Shown: positions 37,539-49,479, counted from the first letter of the stretch. The stretch: 64,000 bases of DNA from Notamacropus eugenii (GCF_028372415.1 NC_092876.1:59110385-59174384), one strand, 5' to 3'. Numbers and translations: made by a program. Notes: generated from the sequence alone by a model not told the origin.

Positions 37539-39569
37539 GGGTGGAGCCAAGATGGCATAGAAAAGGTAGGGACTTGCCTGAGCTTTCCTAAATTCCCTCC
37601 AAAAAACTTAAAAAATAATGCCTCAGAATGAATGTTGGAGTGGCAGGATACACAAAAGGATGGGGTGAAACAGGAAAGGTTTCTCACACTAAGGTAAGAG
37701 TGGAGCACAGGGTTTGCCCTGGCAAACTAGCAGCAGGCCTTAGGGGAGACTGAATAAGTTGTGACAGTGGTGGCTTCCAGAGGTCTTAGTCCACACACAG
37801 TAAGGGGGTGGACAACTGGTCAGAAGTAGATTACAGGGCCCCCTCTGCTGGCACTGGGTGCAGAGCTCTATTGTATTATCAGTACTGGGATCCAGGTTGC
37901 AGTCCTGGGTTTTAGGTCCCAGGGCAAGGAGAAGTACTAGTGTTTGCAGCTCTTGGTCACAGTTCCAGGGTGACTGCTCACAGACCAGAGCACAGGCCAG
38001 GAGAGTAAGTAGTAAATACACCTCTCCTCATACCACCTTGGAAAAACTGAAAACTTACAGACTCCTAGAACTAGCTCTGAAAACAGCGGCATAAAAACCC
38101 TGAAATTTGGGAAAGTGTCCCCCTCCACCTTGGGAGCAGAGCCCAATTTAACACATAAAGTTAAAAATCAGGAAATAGGCTGGGAACATAAGCAAACAAC
38201 AAAAAAGAATGCGACCGTAGAAAGTTACCATGGGGAAGGGAAAATCAAAACATATATTCAGAAGAAGACAAAGTCAAAATTGCTAAAGTTTCAAAGAAAA
38301 ATGAGAACTGGTCTCTGGGCCAAAAGAAAGAATTCCTGGAAGAGCTCAAAAAGAAATTTAGAAATGAAATTAGAAAGATAGAGAAAAAATTCGGAAAAGA
38401 AATGGATGATGCAAGAAAACCATGAAAATACAGTCAACAGTTTGGCAAAAAAGGCACTAAAAATACTGGAGAAAACAACACCTTAAAAAACAGAATAATT
38501 CAAATGGCAAAAGAGGCACAAAAGTACACTGAAGAGAAGAACATCTTAAAAAACAGAATTGGCCAAATGGAAAAGGAAGTAAAAAGACTCACTGAAGAAA
38601 ATAATTCCTTAAACTTTGGGCAATGTGAAAGCTAATGAGACATCAAGAAACAATAAAACAAAATAAAAAGAATGAGAAAAATAGAAGAAAATGTGAAATA
38701 TATAATTGGAAAAACTGACCTAAATCTCAAGGAGAGATTTAAGAATTATTGAATTACCTGAAAACCATGATAAAAAAAAAAAAAGCCTAGATATCATTTT
38801 TCAAGAAATTATCAAGGAAAACTGCCCTGATATTCTAGAACAAGAGGGTAAAATAGAAACTGAAAGAATCAACCAATCACCTCCTGAAAGAAATCCCAAA
38901 ATGAAAATTCCAAGAATATTATAGTTAAATTCCAGGGCTCCTTGGTCAAAGAGAAAATACTGCAAACAACCAGAAAGAAACAATTCAAATATTGTAGAGT
39001 CATGTCAGGATAACACAAGATTTTAGCAGCTTATGCATATAAGGAGAGGAAGGCTTGGAATGATATTATGGAGGACAAAGGAGCTAGGATTACAACCAAG
39101 AATTACCTACCCAATAAAATACAAAATATTTTTTGTATTTCAGAGGAAAAAATGGATTTTTAATGAAACAGAGAAATTTCAAGTACTCCTGAAATAGAGC
39201 AGAGCTGAACAGAAAACTGACTTTTAGATACAAGATTCAAGAGAAGCATAAAAAGATAAACAGGAAAAAGATAAGGGATTCAATAAGGTTAAACTGCTTA
39301 TATTACTATATGGGAAGATGACACTTGTTAATCTTAAGAATTTTTTTTTATTATTATCAGGGCAGTTAGAAGGAATATACAGAAACAGAAGGCATAAGTG
39401 TAAGTTGAATATGTCAGGAAAATATCTAAAAAAAATTAAAGGGTGCAAAAGAGGAATTCAAGGAGTAAGGGAAAAGGGAGAGATAGAATGGGGTACATTC
39501 TTTCACATTAAAAAAAGGCATAAAAGAGCTTTCACAGCGGAGGGGAAGATGGAGAAGGTGGGTAAGACC
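37539..39569 (+). mobile_element. L1/HAL1-type LINE, 5' end plus ORF1, no ORF2
   Basis: Begins with ggagccaagatggc, the conserved start of mammalian L1 5' ends. ORF1 remnant: basic/coiled-coil region about 38115-38620 (ENNIL/KNRIGQMEKEVKRL-like), then an L1 ORF1p-like segment about 38745-38880 (ELPENHD; DIIFQEIIKENCPDILEQEG) and the C-terminal part about 39060-39125 (NDIMEDKGARITTKNYLPNK, then IQNIF). Several frame breaks make it non-functional. About 360 bp of untranslated sequence follows without ORF2 or poly(A). It is flanked by a diverged ~20-bp repeat of L2 sequence (37518-37537 and 39570-39589). Confidence 0.85.
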
Positions 39570-39690
39570 ATTTGGACAGTGAGTTTCTTGAGAGGACAGT
39601 TGTTTTTACCTTTCTTTGTAGCCTAAGCACTTAACCTACTGCCTGCCCGTGGGAAGCTCTTAATAAATGTTTGTTGATTGACTGAGAAGC
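39570..39690 (+). mobile_element. 3' terminus of the interrupted L2
   Basis: cagtgagtttcttgagagga, cttaataaatgtttgttgat and a TGACTGAG tail: the L2 3' end that continues the copy at 36190-37538. Confidence 0.88.
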
Positions 39691-39854
39691 TGATGTATGA
39701 GATTTATTTTCAACCTGCACATTCTATGTCAAGAGACATGGGATAAGGTGACAAGACATTCTTCTGTGGACAGTGACTACTCATTTTCATTGGTTATTGA
39801 GCTGTAGGGCAGTGACATCTGCCATTGTGGGGAACCAGCAAGAAGCACATGGTC

Positions 39855-40022
39855 ACACTGAATATTAGAGGTGGATGGATACTAGGTCTAGAAGAGTCCT
39901 TAAAAACCACCCTTCTCATTTTAGAAATGAGGGCACTGAGAAAGTAAAACCAAAGAACAGAACTATGATCAGAACCCAGGTCTTCAGTGTGGGCTCTCTG
40001 CTAGTGGTCCCAAGGTGTGACA
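39855..40022 (-). mobile_element. MIR/CORE SINE
   Basis: Antisense: cttctcattttagaaatgag, ggcactgagaaagtaaaacc, atgatcagaacccaggtctt. Confidence 0.7.
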
Positions 40023-40404
40023 GGCACACACTGCAACTAGAAAGGTTTTCATTAAAACCTCCAATTCATTTTGAGGAATGACTACAGTCTCTTTTCTTGA
40101 AATGTCATTTGTCTGTACATGCACCCCAGCCCCTCCTTTCCTTCTGTGCCCCAGTAGGCACAAATAAGGAAATGAACAGTTTGGTTCTGAAGAGGGAAAC
40201 ACACATACTGGGTGCTCAATCTGGAAAACGAGGGGACAAGATACCCAGATATGTAAATGCTAATGGATAAAAGGCAAAGGATAAATAAATGACCAGGAAG
40301 TCTAGATTCCATTCCAATCCACTAAAGATTCCCTTTCATTTCTCTCACTGCTGTCTGCAGCAAGCTCTGGGCAGAAATGACCCCCCACTTTTTCACTGTA
40401 CCAT

Positions 40405-40915
40405 TCAGCACAGGGAGTGGAGGGACCTCAGTGGTCCTCTAGTCCAGCTATCCTGAAACTCTAGCATCCCCAACAAGTAGAGATCATTCAGCATCTGCTG
40501 GAAAATTTCAGTGATGGTGACCTGCTATCTATCTCCAGAAGCTCCCACTATTAAGGGAACTCTTTCTTATAAGAGCAAAAATGTGCCTCCCTGAAAAGTC
40601 CACTCATTAATCCCTAGTTGAACCCTCTGGGGATAAAAAAGAATAAACCAAGTGATAACTGTTCTAGATCATGTCCCATAGGTACCTTCTCTCCTTCAGA
40701 TAAAATGCTGTCAATTTCTTCAAAAGTTCCTGGAACAGGATGATAATCCCCTAAGTATCCTGGTTACCCTCCTCTGGACAACAGTTAGCATCTTATCGAT
40801 GTTTTGCCTAGGATGTGGGACCCAGATCGCAGCAATATAGTATACTCTAAACTGCTCAAGGAAGGCTGCTACATACATCTGAGATGCTACTTCCTGCATT
40901 AGCATGATTTAACAT
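40405..40915 (-). mobile_element. L3/CR1-clade LINE 3' region
   Basis: Antisense: gagtggagggacctcagtgg, tcctggttaccctcctctgg, ggatgtgggacccagatcgc, cagcaatatagtatactcta. The short minus-strand open frame 40905-40720 is part of it. It looks diverged from the copy at 17820. Confidence 0.7.
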
Positions 40916-41525
40916 CTGCCAATCATGGAAAGTACACTTGGCACATTGAAAACGAAGAAAGCCCCAAATTTGCCCTGTGGGTGGACCACATCCACAACTC
41001 ATGCAGGAACACAGTCAGAATGTTTGTGTATTCAGTCCAAGTTTACTGACCCTGCCCTGGAATCTGCCTATGGACTGGGACAGGCATTTTACAAAGCCTT
41101 TTTCCAGTACACACAGGTGCAATAACCCTGCCCCCAGGCAAACATACCAATCCGCTTAGGCATGTGCAACTGCAATGCCAGCCATACTTTACAAGGGCAC
41201 ATCTGAACTACGGCTGCAGAACTTTATAGGCTTTTATTTCTTCTTCAAGAGAAAGCAATCTCTGCAACAAGCAGCAATCCTTGGCAAACAAGCTCCGCTT
41301 TCTGGAGGCGAGGGCCTTGGGATGCGTCACTGCTCTTGGTGACAGCACTAACCTGGCTACGCTCACGCCCCTCACCCCAGGGAAATACAGAATTCTCCCA
41401 TTTTAGCTCAGCTAAGGTCACTTTACGAAAGCTCAGTCATTTCATGTGACTACTGGCAGGGCACTTAGCTTTGTGGCCTCAGTTTCTCAACTTTCTAAAT
41501 GAACTGAATTAGAAATAGTTTTAAC
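40916..41525. other. CAPZB intron, nothing recognised
   Basis: No repeat or exon recognised. Confidence 0.4.
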
Positions 41526-41527
41526 AT

Positions 41528-41570
41528 TTAGTTCAATTCAACAAGTGTCTATTAAAAGCCAATCTTTATG
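41528..41570 (-). mobile_element. L2-type tail fragment
   Basis: Antisense: gttcaattcaacaagtgtct, attaaaagcc. Confidence 0.55.
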
Positions 41571-41800
41571 AGAGACAGCTGGTAACAGAGGGGATCAAGC
41601 ACTGGGCCTGCCAGGCCTGCCCCAGACATCAGTGAGCTCTGTGACTAAGCAACTCACTTCTCTTGGCTTTAGTTTTTTTAGCTGTAAAATGGGTATGATT
41701 ATCCAACCTTTCAGTATTTTTGTGAGGATCAAATGAGCTAATTCATGCAAAGCACTTTGCAAACTTTAAAGTGCTACCTAAATGCCCAGTGCTATTAAAA
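41571..41800 (+). mobile_element. MIR/CORE SINE (sense arm of an inverted pair)
   Basis: gagacagctggtaacagagg, gatcaagcactgggcctgcc, agctgtaaaatgggtatgat, ttgtgaggatcaaatgagct, gcaaagcactttgcaaactt. Confidence 0.85.
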
Positions 41801-42018
41801 GCCCAGTTTGCAAAGTACTTTACATATGTTGTCTCATCTGAGCCTCACTGTAATGCTGGGAAGCAGGCACCCAGGGATTATTATTCCCAACATACAGATA
41901 AGGACACTGAGGGTCAGAGAGATTAAGAGACTTGCTCATGCTCACATGCTAGAAAATGTCAGGGTTAAAATCTGAAAATTGACTCCTAAGCACTCTAGCT
42001 ACTCTACTATGCCTTAAG
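41801..42018 (-). mobile_element. MIR/CORE SINE (antisense arm of an inverted pair)
   Basis: Antisense: gtttgcaaagtactttacat, gttgtctcatctgagcctca, ataaggacactgagggtcag, ctactctactatgcc. Abuts the sense copy directly. Confidence 0.85.
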
Positions 42019-42194
42019 TCTCCATCCAACTCCAACACTGTCAATGTTAACATTCTTTTGTACTGTCTGGCTCTGATACCGTCTACTCCGAGTGACTATA
42101 ATCAGGAGGAACAATGTCTATGAGGACCAAAACTGGGGAAGGTGAAGGAAAATGGGGGTGGGGGGATAGGAAAGAAAGGAATTAGAATGAAGCA

Positions 42195-42368
42195 ATCAGA
42201 AGAGACTTTGGAGTTTCAGTTCAACTCCTTCATTTTTCAAGCCCAGAAAATGGAAAATCCAGGATATGAAAGGGCTGGCTAAGGCTATGCAGTAAGTCAG
42301 TGACAGATCAGGAAGTCAAACTGAGGCCTCCCTGCCCCCAGACCATTGCTCTTGATGCTACCCTTAAG
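42195..42368 (-). mobile_element. MIR-type SINE
   Basis: Antisense: gactttggagtttcagttca, ggctaaggctatgcagtaag, gccctgcccccag-like head near 42330-42360. Confidence 0.6.
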
Positions 42369-43590
42369 CTGCCCTTTGGAGAAGGGGAAGGGAGAAAGAG
42401 AAAGAAACCAAATCCTTCTAGATGCTGGATATGAAGGAGCCCAAAAGAATATCGAGTGAATGAATGAATGAAATCAATCTTGCTGGTGACAGGATGGGGG
42501 AGTCCAGTAGACACCTCCTTGTTTATCACAGATAGATCAGGCTCTAGCTAGCAGAGCCAGGAGATGACCAAGTCATTAAAGGTAAGACTTCAGCAGAAAG
42601 GCTCACAGGAAACCACTCTGTGCCAAGAAATCTGGGGCTCTCAGAGCAGAAGAAAAATCCCTTCCCTCCAGCCAGAGTTGGATTTATTCTCCCAGCACAC
42701 AGCCCAAAGCATGACTACTGGCTGTCTGGTGTTAGGAACCTAGGCATTTTTAAAAGACGGTTGAACTTCATATCTGTGAATGTGCTTTTCACCACCTCCC
42801 TATCTTCCCCCATAAGCTTTCTTTCTAGAAGAAGGCAATCAGGGGAAAGGCAGCCTTCATTAGGGTAGAGGTGGGATACCCAATTGGGTGATGACTGCCA
42901 GGGGTATCTGGAAGTTGGAATTCTCTTTATGGCTGGATACAAATTAACCATGCGCAGAGTTTGTCTGGCTCTGATCTCTTAGGAGTAGCAGTGAAAGGAC
43001 AGGCATTCTAGAAACTTAAGTAGTTAGGGTTAGGGTTAGCGTGTCAAAAGGATAAGTATTCTCAAGGGCCCCCTGGGCCCCCATCCCCCAATGCCCCCTC
43101 CAAAGCAGGAGAGAACCGTCTATCATGGTCCTCACCTTGTCTCTCATTCAACTTCCTTCCCTGGCAAACTGGGTTTCCAGCTAAATGCTGAGGTAATCCT
43201 ATAATGCCATAGCTGCCTAATTGCTCAGAAAGCTGGGAAGCCCCACAGCGGGCACCCTGTGTTCTCAGAGGCTCTCATTCCGCATGGCTGAGAAGACAAA
43301 TAATATATGTCAAAACCAAAATACTAATTAGACCTCTGACAAGCTGGATCCCAGAGCCCGCTGCACAGACCAAGCTGTTCTCTGAGCAGCAGATGGAAGG
43401 ATGCAAGCTGAGGAACTGCCTTCCCCGGAGGTCTCTAGAGTCAGGGGAAACTGAAATCTCCCTTGTCAGGACAAAGTGTGGAACAGCATGAAGCTGGGGG
43501 AGGGGAGGGAGCAGGGAGAATGGACTAATGGAGCTCACCAAGTCTCTCAGCCTCGAAAATCTGGAATTTATGGTAAGAGATTCATATTCT
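42369..43590. other. CAPZB intron, nothing recognised
   Basis: Unassigned. Contains two TTAGGG units at 43024-43037, judged coincidental. Confidence 0.4.
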
Positions 43591-43594
43591 TGGA

Positions 43595-43705
43595 AATGTT
43601 TTTATATACATTTTCTCAAAGGCTCTTCATGAATCTCTGGGGTAGCGGGCTGAGGAGGCATTATTAATTCTATTTTATAGAAGAAACTGATTCCAGAGAT
43701 CACAG
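43595..43705 (-). mobile_element. MIR-type SINE fragment
   Basis: Antisense: ttatatacattttctcaaag, attaattctattttatagaa, gaaactgattccagagatc. Confidence 0.6.
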
Positions 43706-43794
43706 ATACCTGGTTCTAAGTCCAATCAAATTCTTAGGAGACTAGGTCCCTAGGAACCAGGGCTTTCCTTTCTATCACACAACAAAGCCCTTTA

Positions 43795-44035
43795 ACACAC
43801 CTTGTGTATGATGTCCCATACCTGATAACACACACCTTCAGGATTCACTCCCAGACTCCCCTGCTGACAAGCATTTCCAAACTGGGCTGTTATCATACTC
43901 TGTCTTGTCTCAAGCAACTTGTGTATTGTAATCCCTTAGGTAGAATGTTCCTTGAGGGCAGGGATCGTACTTCAGTATTCATCTACAACTAGCATGATGC
44001 CTTGTGTGAGCAATGAATGTTTGCCAAACACTTCC
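43795..44035 (+). mobile_element. L2-clade LINE 3' end
   Basis: taggtagaatgttccttgag, ggcagggatcgtacttcagt, gagcaatgaatgtttgccaa; 5' part diverged. Confidence 0.6.
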
Positions 44036-44399
44036 AACAGGAAGCCCATTAGTGTGATCACATATGAACAAGAGGTTCACACACTTTTTGTGGAAGATAT
44101 GCTTACAGGTCTACAAATTGCATTTGGAGCCAACGGCTGCCCTTCTCTCCAGAAAGGTCCCGGCAGCTACAGCTCATCTTTAATGTCAAAGTCTACATGG
44201 CTGGGCCTCGTGTTTAGCTGCCAGCTGATCCTCATGGTTGTGGGGGTCTAAAGGAGCTAGAACTGATGGGAGTGGAGCTGGGAAGTGGTACCTCACTTTG
44301 AAAGTTCCCCTTCCCTCACTGGATCCCCACAACAAATCTAGGAGACAGGTGATGCAAGTGTTCACTAGCAGGAAGACTTCCAGAACCTTAGCAAAGGGG

Positions 44400-44978
44400 G
44401 ACTTCAGACACTTTCCAGCTCAAGCCCTCCCTGAAAAAGCATCCTCTCTACAATGTGTCCAAGCTCTCCTGGAAGGCTGAATAAGGAAGAACATGCCCCA
44501 CATGCTTCCTGAGGCAGCCCTCTCACTCCCAGAGACTTGCAGTGGTTACAAAGTTCTCCTTCTCTCAAGCTTAAAGCCGCCTCTGGAAACCACAACATTC
44601 TCTCATTTTGTCCCAAGACCAGGCAGAATGAATCTAACCCTTCTTCCAAATGATGCCTCTTGAAGACAGCAACTCTACCTTCATGTTCATGTCCCTGGCC
44701 CCAGGCCTCTCAACTGACCTGCACCAGCTGTGGAGGCCCTTCTCCATGCTGGGGCCTCTTCTCCTAAAACATGGTGCTTCGAATTGAAGACAATGCCACA
44801 CATGTAGTCTGACCAGCACAGAGGACAGCAGGGTTGCTGTCTCTAGTCTGACACACTCACAATGCCTTTTTAATGTGATCTAAGATGGCAACAGCCTTGG
44901 GGGCTGCCACTTCATGCCTCTGGCTCACTCTGAGTTCATAACTCACCTCAAACCCTAGGTCCCTTTCAGACAAACAGC
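44400..44978 (-). mobile_element. L3/CR1-clade LINE 3' region
   Basis: Antisense: gacaatgccacacatgtagt, ctgaccagcacagaggacag, atgtgatctaagatggcaac, agccttgggggctgccactt, aaaccctaggtccctttcag. Related to the copies at 17820 and 40405. Confidence 0.7.
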
Positions 44979-45051
44979 TGTCTGGCCATGACTCTTCCCT
45001 CTTGCATTCATGAAGTTGATTTTGGAACTTAAGTACAGAATTTATATTTAG

Positions 45052-45268
45052 AGTTTATGACACAGTGGATAGAGTACTGGACCTGGATTCAGGAAGACCT
45101 GAATTCAAATCCTGCCTCAGACAGAGTACAAGTAACTTATCTGCCTCAGTTTCCTAATCTGTAAAATGGGAGTAATTACAGCGCCTACCTCCCTGTGAAG
45201 AGCTGTGCAAACTTTAGAGTGCTACACAAAGGCTATTACTATTATTATCATCATTATTCCTGCTTAAT
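45052..45268 (+). mobile_element. Marsupial/MIR CORE-SINE
   Basis: acacagtggatagagtactg, cctgaattcaaatcctgcct, ctcagtttcctaatctgtaa, agagtgctacacaaaggcta. Confidence 0.88.
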
Positions 45269-46266
45269 TTCGCTGTACTATATCAGCCCAACATTTTAGC
45301 CCATCAAGATCTTTTCAGGTCTTGCCCATAGTTCAGTATGTTAGTTACTGCTCCCATTTGATAAGCATGCCATCTATATTTAATTAAATCTTCAATCAAG
45401 TCAATGAGAAAAATGTTCTGTATCTGACAGCAGCCCTATCTTGAAGAGAGAGGGAGAGAGGAAAGGGAGGGAGAGGGAGAGAATTCTGCATCTTTTCCCT
45501 GAATTCTTCTATCTCCAAGGAAGGGCAGGGCCACTCCGACAGAGGCCTCCTTATTCTGTCTTTAGATAGATGAGGAACATTCCCAGGCAACATCAACTTG
45601 ATTGTAGGATGTAACTAAAAGAGGAATGGGGAAGTGTTGAGAGAAAAGAGCCTGGGCAAAGAGGGGCCACCGACGTACTAAAATGGCCCCAAATGAGGGA
45701 CTGAAATGAAATGCTGGCTGCATGGAAGGGCTGACCGAAGCTCGGAACACTCCAGCCATTTCTTGGTGAAGCAAAGTTTCAGAACTGCCAGAGGAAGTCT
45801 AGCTTTTCCTCTGCAAACCTCCTTTTGCAGTGAAGAATGGCTGATTAGAAAAGCTAATTAAAGCACTTTGAAGATTATCTCAGACCTGGAGCAAAGAAGA
45901 AAACAAAATGTCATTCCCTACCCTGCTGCCCCAACCCCCAGACTCTGGCCTTCATTAAGCTTTGATTTCAATCAATTGCACACCCACTAAAATTAACTTA
46001 TAAGGCCAATAAATTGCAACCGCATGTTTGAAGGTATTATCTGCTTGGAGTTAAGAGCCCAGGATCACAGCACACAGGGTGCAGATGGGAGCAATCATCT
46101 TTGGAAGAAAGCTATGCCAGCCCATTCAGTTAGAACATCTGGCCTCAGGCGGAACCAGGGTTAAGAGAAGCAGCTGTGAGATCCCAACCTGAAGCCCACA
46201 ATGGAAGTTTTCTGTTCTCTCTGGGAACCCAAGGCAGGCTAGCAGATCTTGGGTTTCAATGGGTCA

Positions 46267-46298
<32 letters not shown>

Positions 46299-47200
46299 GG
46301 GAGCTTTATAAAGTAAATGCTCACAGAAAACCAGCTGATGTGGGTCTAAATCTTTCCTACACAATGGATCATCTCTACGGGCAATGGAGGTGGTTTTCTG
46401 ACAGATGGGCTCTGCTAGGGCTAGTGTTTTTTAGAAAACAAAGTGATCCATCCTCACAACCCAGATGGAGTCACACTTGGAGAGGAAAAATGCTGATTTA
46501 ATCCACTGATCAACCAGAGATGAGGTCTTCCTTCCTGGACTATCTTTCTTCTTCTCTCCCAGGACCTAAGTTCTAAGGACATTCACCTAAGTGCTCAGGT
46601 GAATTAGGAAGGAAAACCTTAGGAAGGAAACTTGGGGTGGGGGAGATGAAAACAACATGCATATAGAAGGGGAAGAGAGTGATGAAATTTAGGATGACCA
46701 GAGTTGATATTAACCATTCCCAGGATCAACATTCTAGCTGTCATCTCCTAAGAATTTTTAGCAAACTGACAACTTCAATAAGAACACAGAGTTGGTGGGG
46801 GTTGAGCTATCAACAGCTCCCCAATATTTATTCTTGAGGGAAAAATGGTTACCATTACCACACTTCGGTCCTCCTTCTTTACTGATGACAGAATAGGTAG
46901 TCAAGAAAGGGCAGACTATTTTGTTAAAAAGGGGAGATGGAATTGGGGGACATGGTGAGTAATAATATGGACCCAGCCTGGGGTGGTTCAAAGGGAACAG
47001 TACTTTATCCAGCTCATTTCCTTGCCTATAACCTGCTGCTCTCTCTCTGGCTTGGGGGAGGAGGAGCAATTATAACACAGCACTGGGGCTTTTCATCCAT
47101 AATTGGAAAATGTTTTGTACAGGTCAGCAGAAGGGATGGCATTTGCTCCTGAATCCATCCCTCCTGGAACCATGCATGAAGCAAGATGGTACCTTCAATG
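45269..47200. other. CAPZB intron, largely unassigned, with (TG)(G)n tract
   Basis: 45450-45482 is a GA tract and 46266-46302 is (TG)6 followed by about 20 G. 45835-46060 is a repeat-free AT-rich block that could be conserved. No exon recognised. Confidence 0.45.
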
Positions 47201-47204
47201 TGGA

Positions 47205-47470
47205 ATGAACACTGGACTAGGGATCAGGAGATCTGGGCAATGGTTCTGGTTCTGCCACTGGAGACACAAAGTCTTCAAGAACTGGAAAGGATCCCAAGGG
47301 TCAGTGATTCCTGGAAGAAGCCTGAGGTGAGGTCACTGAGACTCTTCCTGAATGTCTTTGGTAATAAGTCACTCATGAGCCATGTGACCTCAGACAAATC
47401 CCTCTGCCTTTCTGGACCTCAGTTTCCCCAACTGTAAAATTAGGGGCCTAGTTTAGGGTATGTCCAGGTT
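47205..47470 (+). mobile_element. MIR/CORE SINE with about 100-bp internal insertion
   Basis: Head actggactagggatcaggag and tail catgtgacctcagacaaatc, ctgtaaaattaggggcctag are separated by unrelated sequence at about 47268-47368. Confidence 0.6.
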
Positions 47471-47711
47471 TAAAAAAAAATAACGCATCATAGAACAGAA
47501 ACCCACATGGATGGTGGCCCAATGACATTTTTTTCCATTTTCATTGCTAAATGATCTCAGCCTGCCAACCTAACCCCTGGCATTAGCAGGTTACATAAAG
47601 GTCTCAGCAAGCTGGTGGAAAGGCTGTGCTGGTTTAAAAGTTCACGTGTTAGCTAATTCAGTAAAACACTCACACCGACACCTTATCTTCTCTGGTCCTT
47701 TGGGCCAAAAT

Positions 47712-47985
47712 ACAGCTCAGTTCAATAAGCATTTATTAAATATCTACTTATGTACAACGTAGAGACACAAACACAAATGAAAACAGCTCCTCATCTCAAG
47801 GAGCTTATATTCTACCAAAAGGGAAGAGAAGAAGAAAAAACATGTACCCAGATTAGTAAGTACAAAATACATATTTTTAAAAATTAAACACAAAGCATGC
47901 TTTTCTAATCAAGGGATTAGGAAAGACACCATATTAGAGTTGGCATCTAAGCTGAACCTTGAAGGGAGCAATGGATGCCAAGAGG
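47712..47985 (-). mobile_element. L2-clade LINE 3' end
   Basis: Antisense: caataagcatttattaaata, cctcatctcaaggagcttat, aagctgaaccttgaagggag. Confidence 0.78.
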
Positions 47986-49098
47986 CTGATGGACCCTCAA
48001 GGAATGGATAACCTCTAAAGTCCAATTCATCATCACAGGTTCAATGAGTCTAGATGCAGGCTTCGAAGGCCTGCCTTTCAGTCCATCCGCATGACGGCCC
48101 ACATGAGCCAATTAATTTCACACACTGATCATTTGTTCTGACTCCCTGGAGCGTCAAGTGTTCTTTAAAGAGAATCAGGGATCAAAAAAAGAAGTCATAA
48201 GAGAGGATTGTGGCTTTCTCCAGTGAAAATGTTAGCTCGAGAATGAAGGTGATGCTTTCTTCCTGTAGCAAAAAGATGCTCACCAAGGAAATCACCAGCT
48301 TTAGCTTTCTGGCAGTGAGTGGCACGTCTACAGGGTGGATTACGTTTCACTTCTAAGTCACTCTCCATTCTTCTAACAATATCTCCAAAAGGACGAGTGA
48401 GAAGGACGCACTAATTGCAGTAAAGGTTGGGAGCTAACGGGGATTGATGGAAGGAAAATATCCAAGAAAGCAGAGTGTATTAGGTTATAAAAACTAAAGT
48501 TGTCTGATGATAGAATTCTCTCACATGCAACACTTGGTTTTTAGACTAAAGTTGACTAGGAAAGGGGACACTAGGATCTTCCTTTTAAGTTTATTCCAAA
48601 CCTCTCCTTAGGACTTTGGAGGATGAGACAAAAAAAACAAAAACAAAAACAAAACCCATTCTTAGTGAAGCTTGGCTTGGTTGGCCTTTTCACAATCAAA
48701 CAAAGATGTTAGCGAACCTGCCTAAACCTAAAGAAAGAGGCTCCCCAGCACCAACCTTTTGTACCCTCAGAGGCCATGCTGCCAAAGAAATCAGATGAAT
48801 ATTGCAGTTACTCCTTCACTAAGGACTCCCACGGAAACCTAACTGTGGTATCAGGCATGGAGATGACCATGGATTCTCATGAAGAGCAGAGCTAGAAAGG
48901 CTTGGACACACCTGGCCTGACCCAAAAACTAGCTTCAAGTAATATGGAGAAGTTCATTCATCACGAGAGGCCTGGCCACCAGGAGATGAATTTATTCCAG
49001 CCAAAGCCAACTCCAAAAGGATTTTCCTAAGGTATAGATGAGCTTCCAAGTGTACTAATGGAGGGAGTACCTGTTTTGATTAAATACATCTGGGAATA
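47986..49098. other. CAPZB intron, nothing recognised
   Basis: Unassigned; a CAAAAA-rich run at 48630-48655. Confidence 0.4.
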
Positions 49099-49099
49099 T

Positions 49100-49222
49100 T
49101 GGTGCCACAAGACTCAAGTTTAAAGGCTGGCTTTGTTACTTACTACACCATCATGATTATGGCATTTTTCACCTCTATGGGATTGAGTTTTCCACGTGTT
49201 AAAAATGAGAAGGGGGATTGGA
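49100..49222 (+). mobile_element. Decayed MIR-type SINE
   Basis: actcaagtttaaaggctggc, gttacttactacaccatcat, gggggattggacttgataag. Confidence 0.55.
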
Positions 49223-49224
49223 CT

Positions 49225-49425
49225 TGATAAGGTAGCTAGTTGCTCTGATGGCGAGGGCACCAGACATGGAGTCAGGATGAGGCATGATCAAATCCTGCTT
49301 CAGATATAAAGTTAGGTGACTCAGGGCAAGTCACAAATCTCTATATGCCTCATTTGTAAAATGAGAGGGACTGATTTGATCGTCTTTTAAGGTCCTTTCT
49401 GGTTTTAAAGCCTGTTTAGTTTGAT
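49225..49425 (+). mobile_element. MIR/CORE SINE
   Basis: gcaccagacatggagtcagg, caaatcctgcttcagatata, gtgactcagggcaagtcaca, aaggtcctttctggttttaa. Directly follows the previous SINE. Confidence 0.8.
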
Positions 49426-49479
49426 CTGGTATAGCACAGATCAGTTTCCTTGTCTTGGAGAAGCAATTATTACAAGAGA

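Noticed and set aside
43024-43037. TTAGGG repeats (and the reverse, CCCTAA, at 50761-50774) as interstitial telomere DNA
   Set aside because: Only two units at each site, inside ordinary intron; expected by chance.
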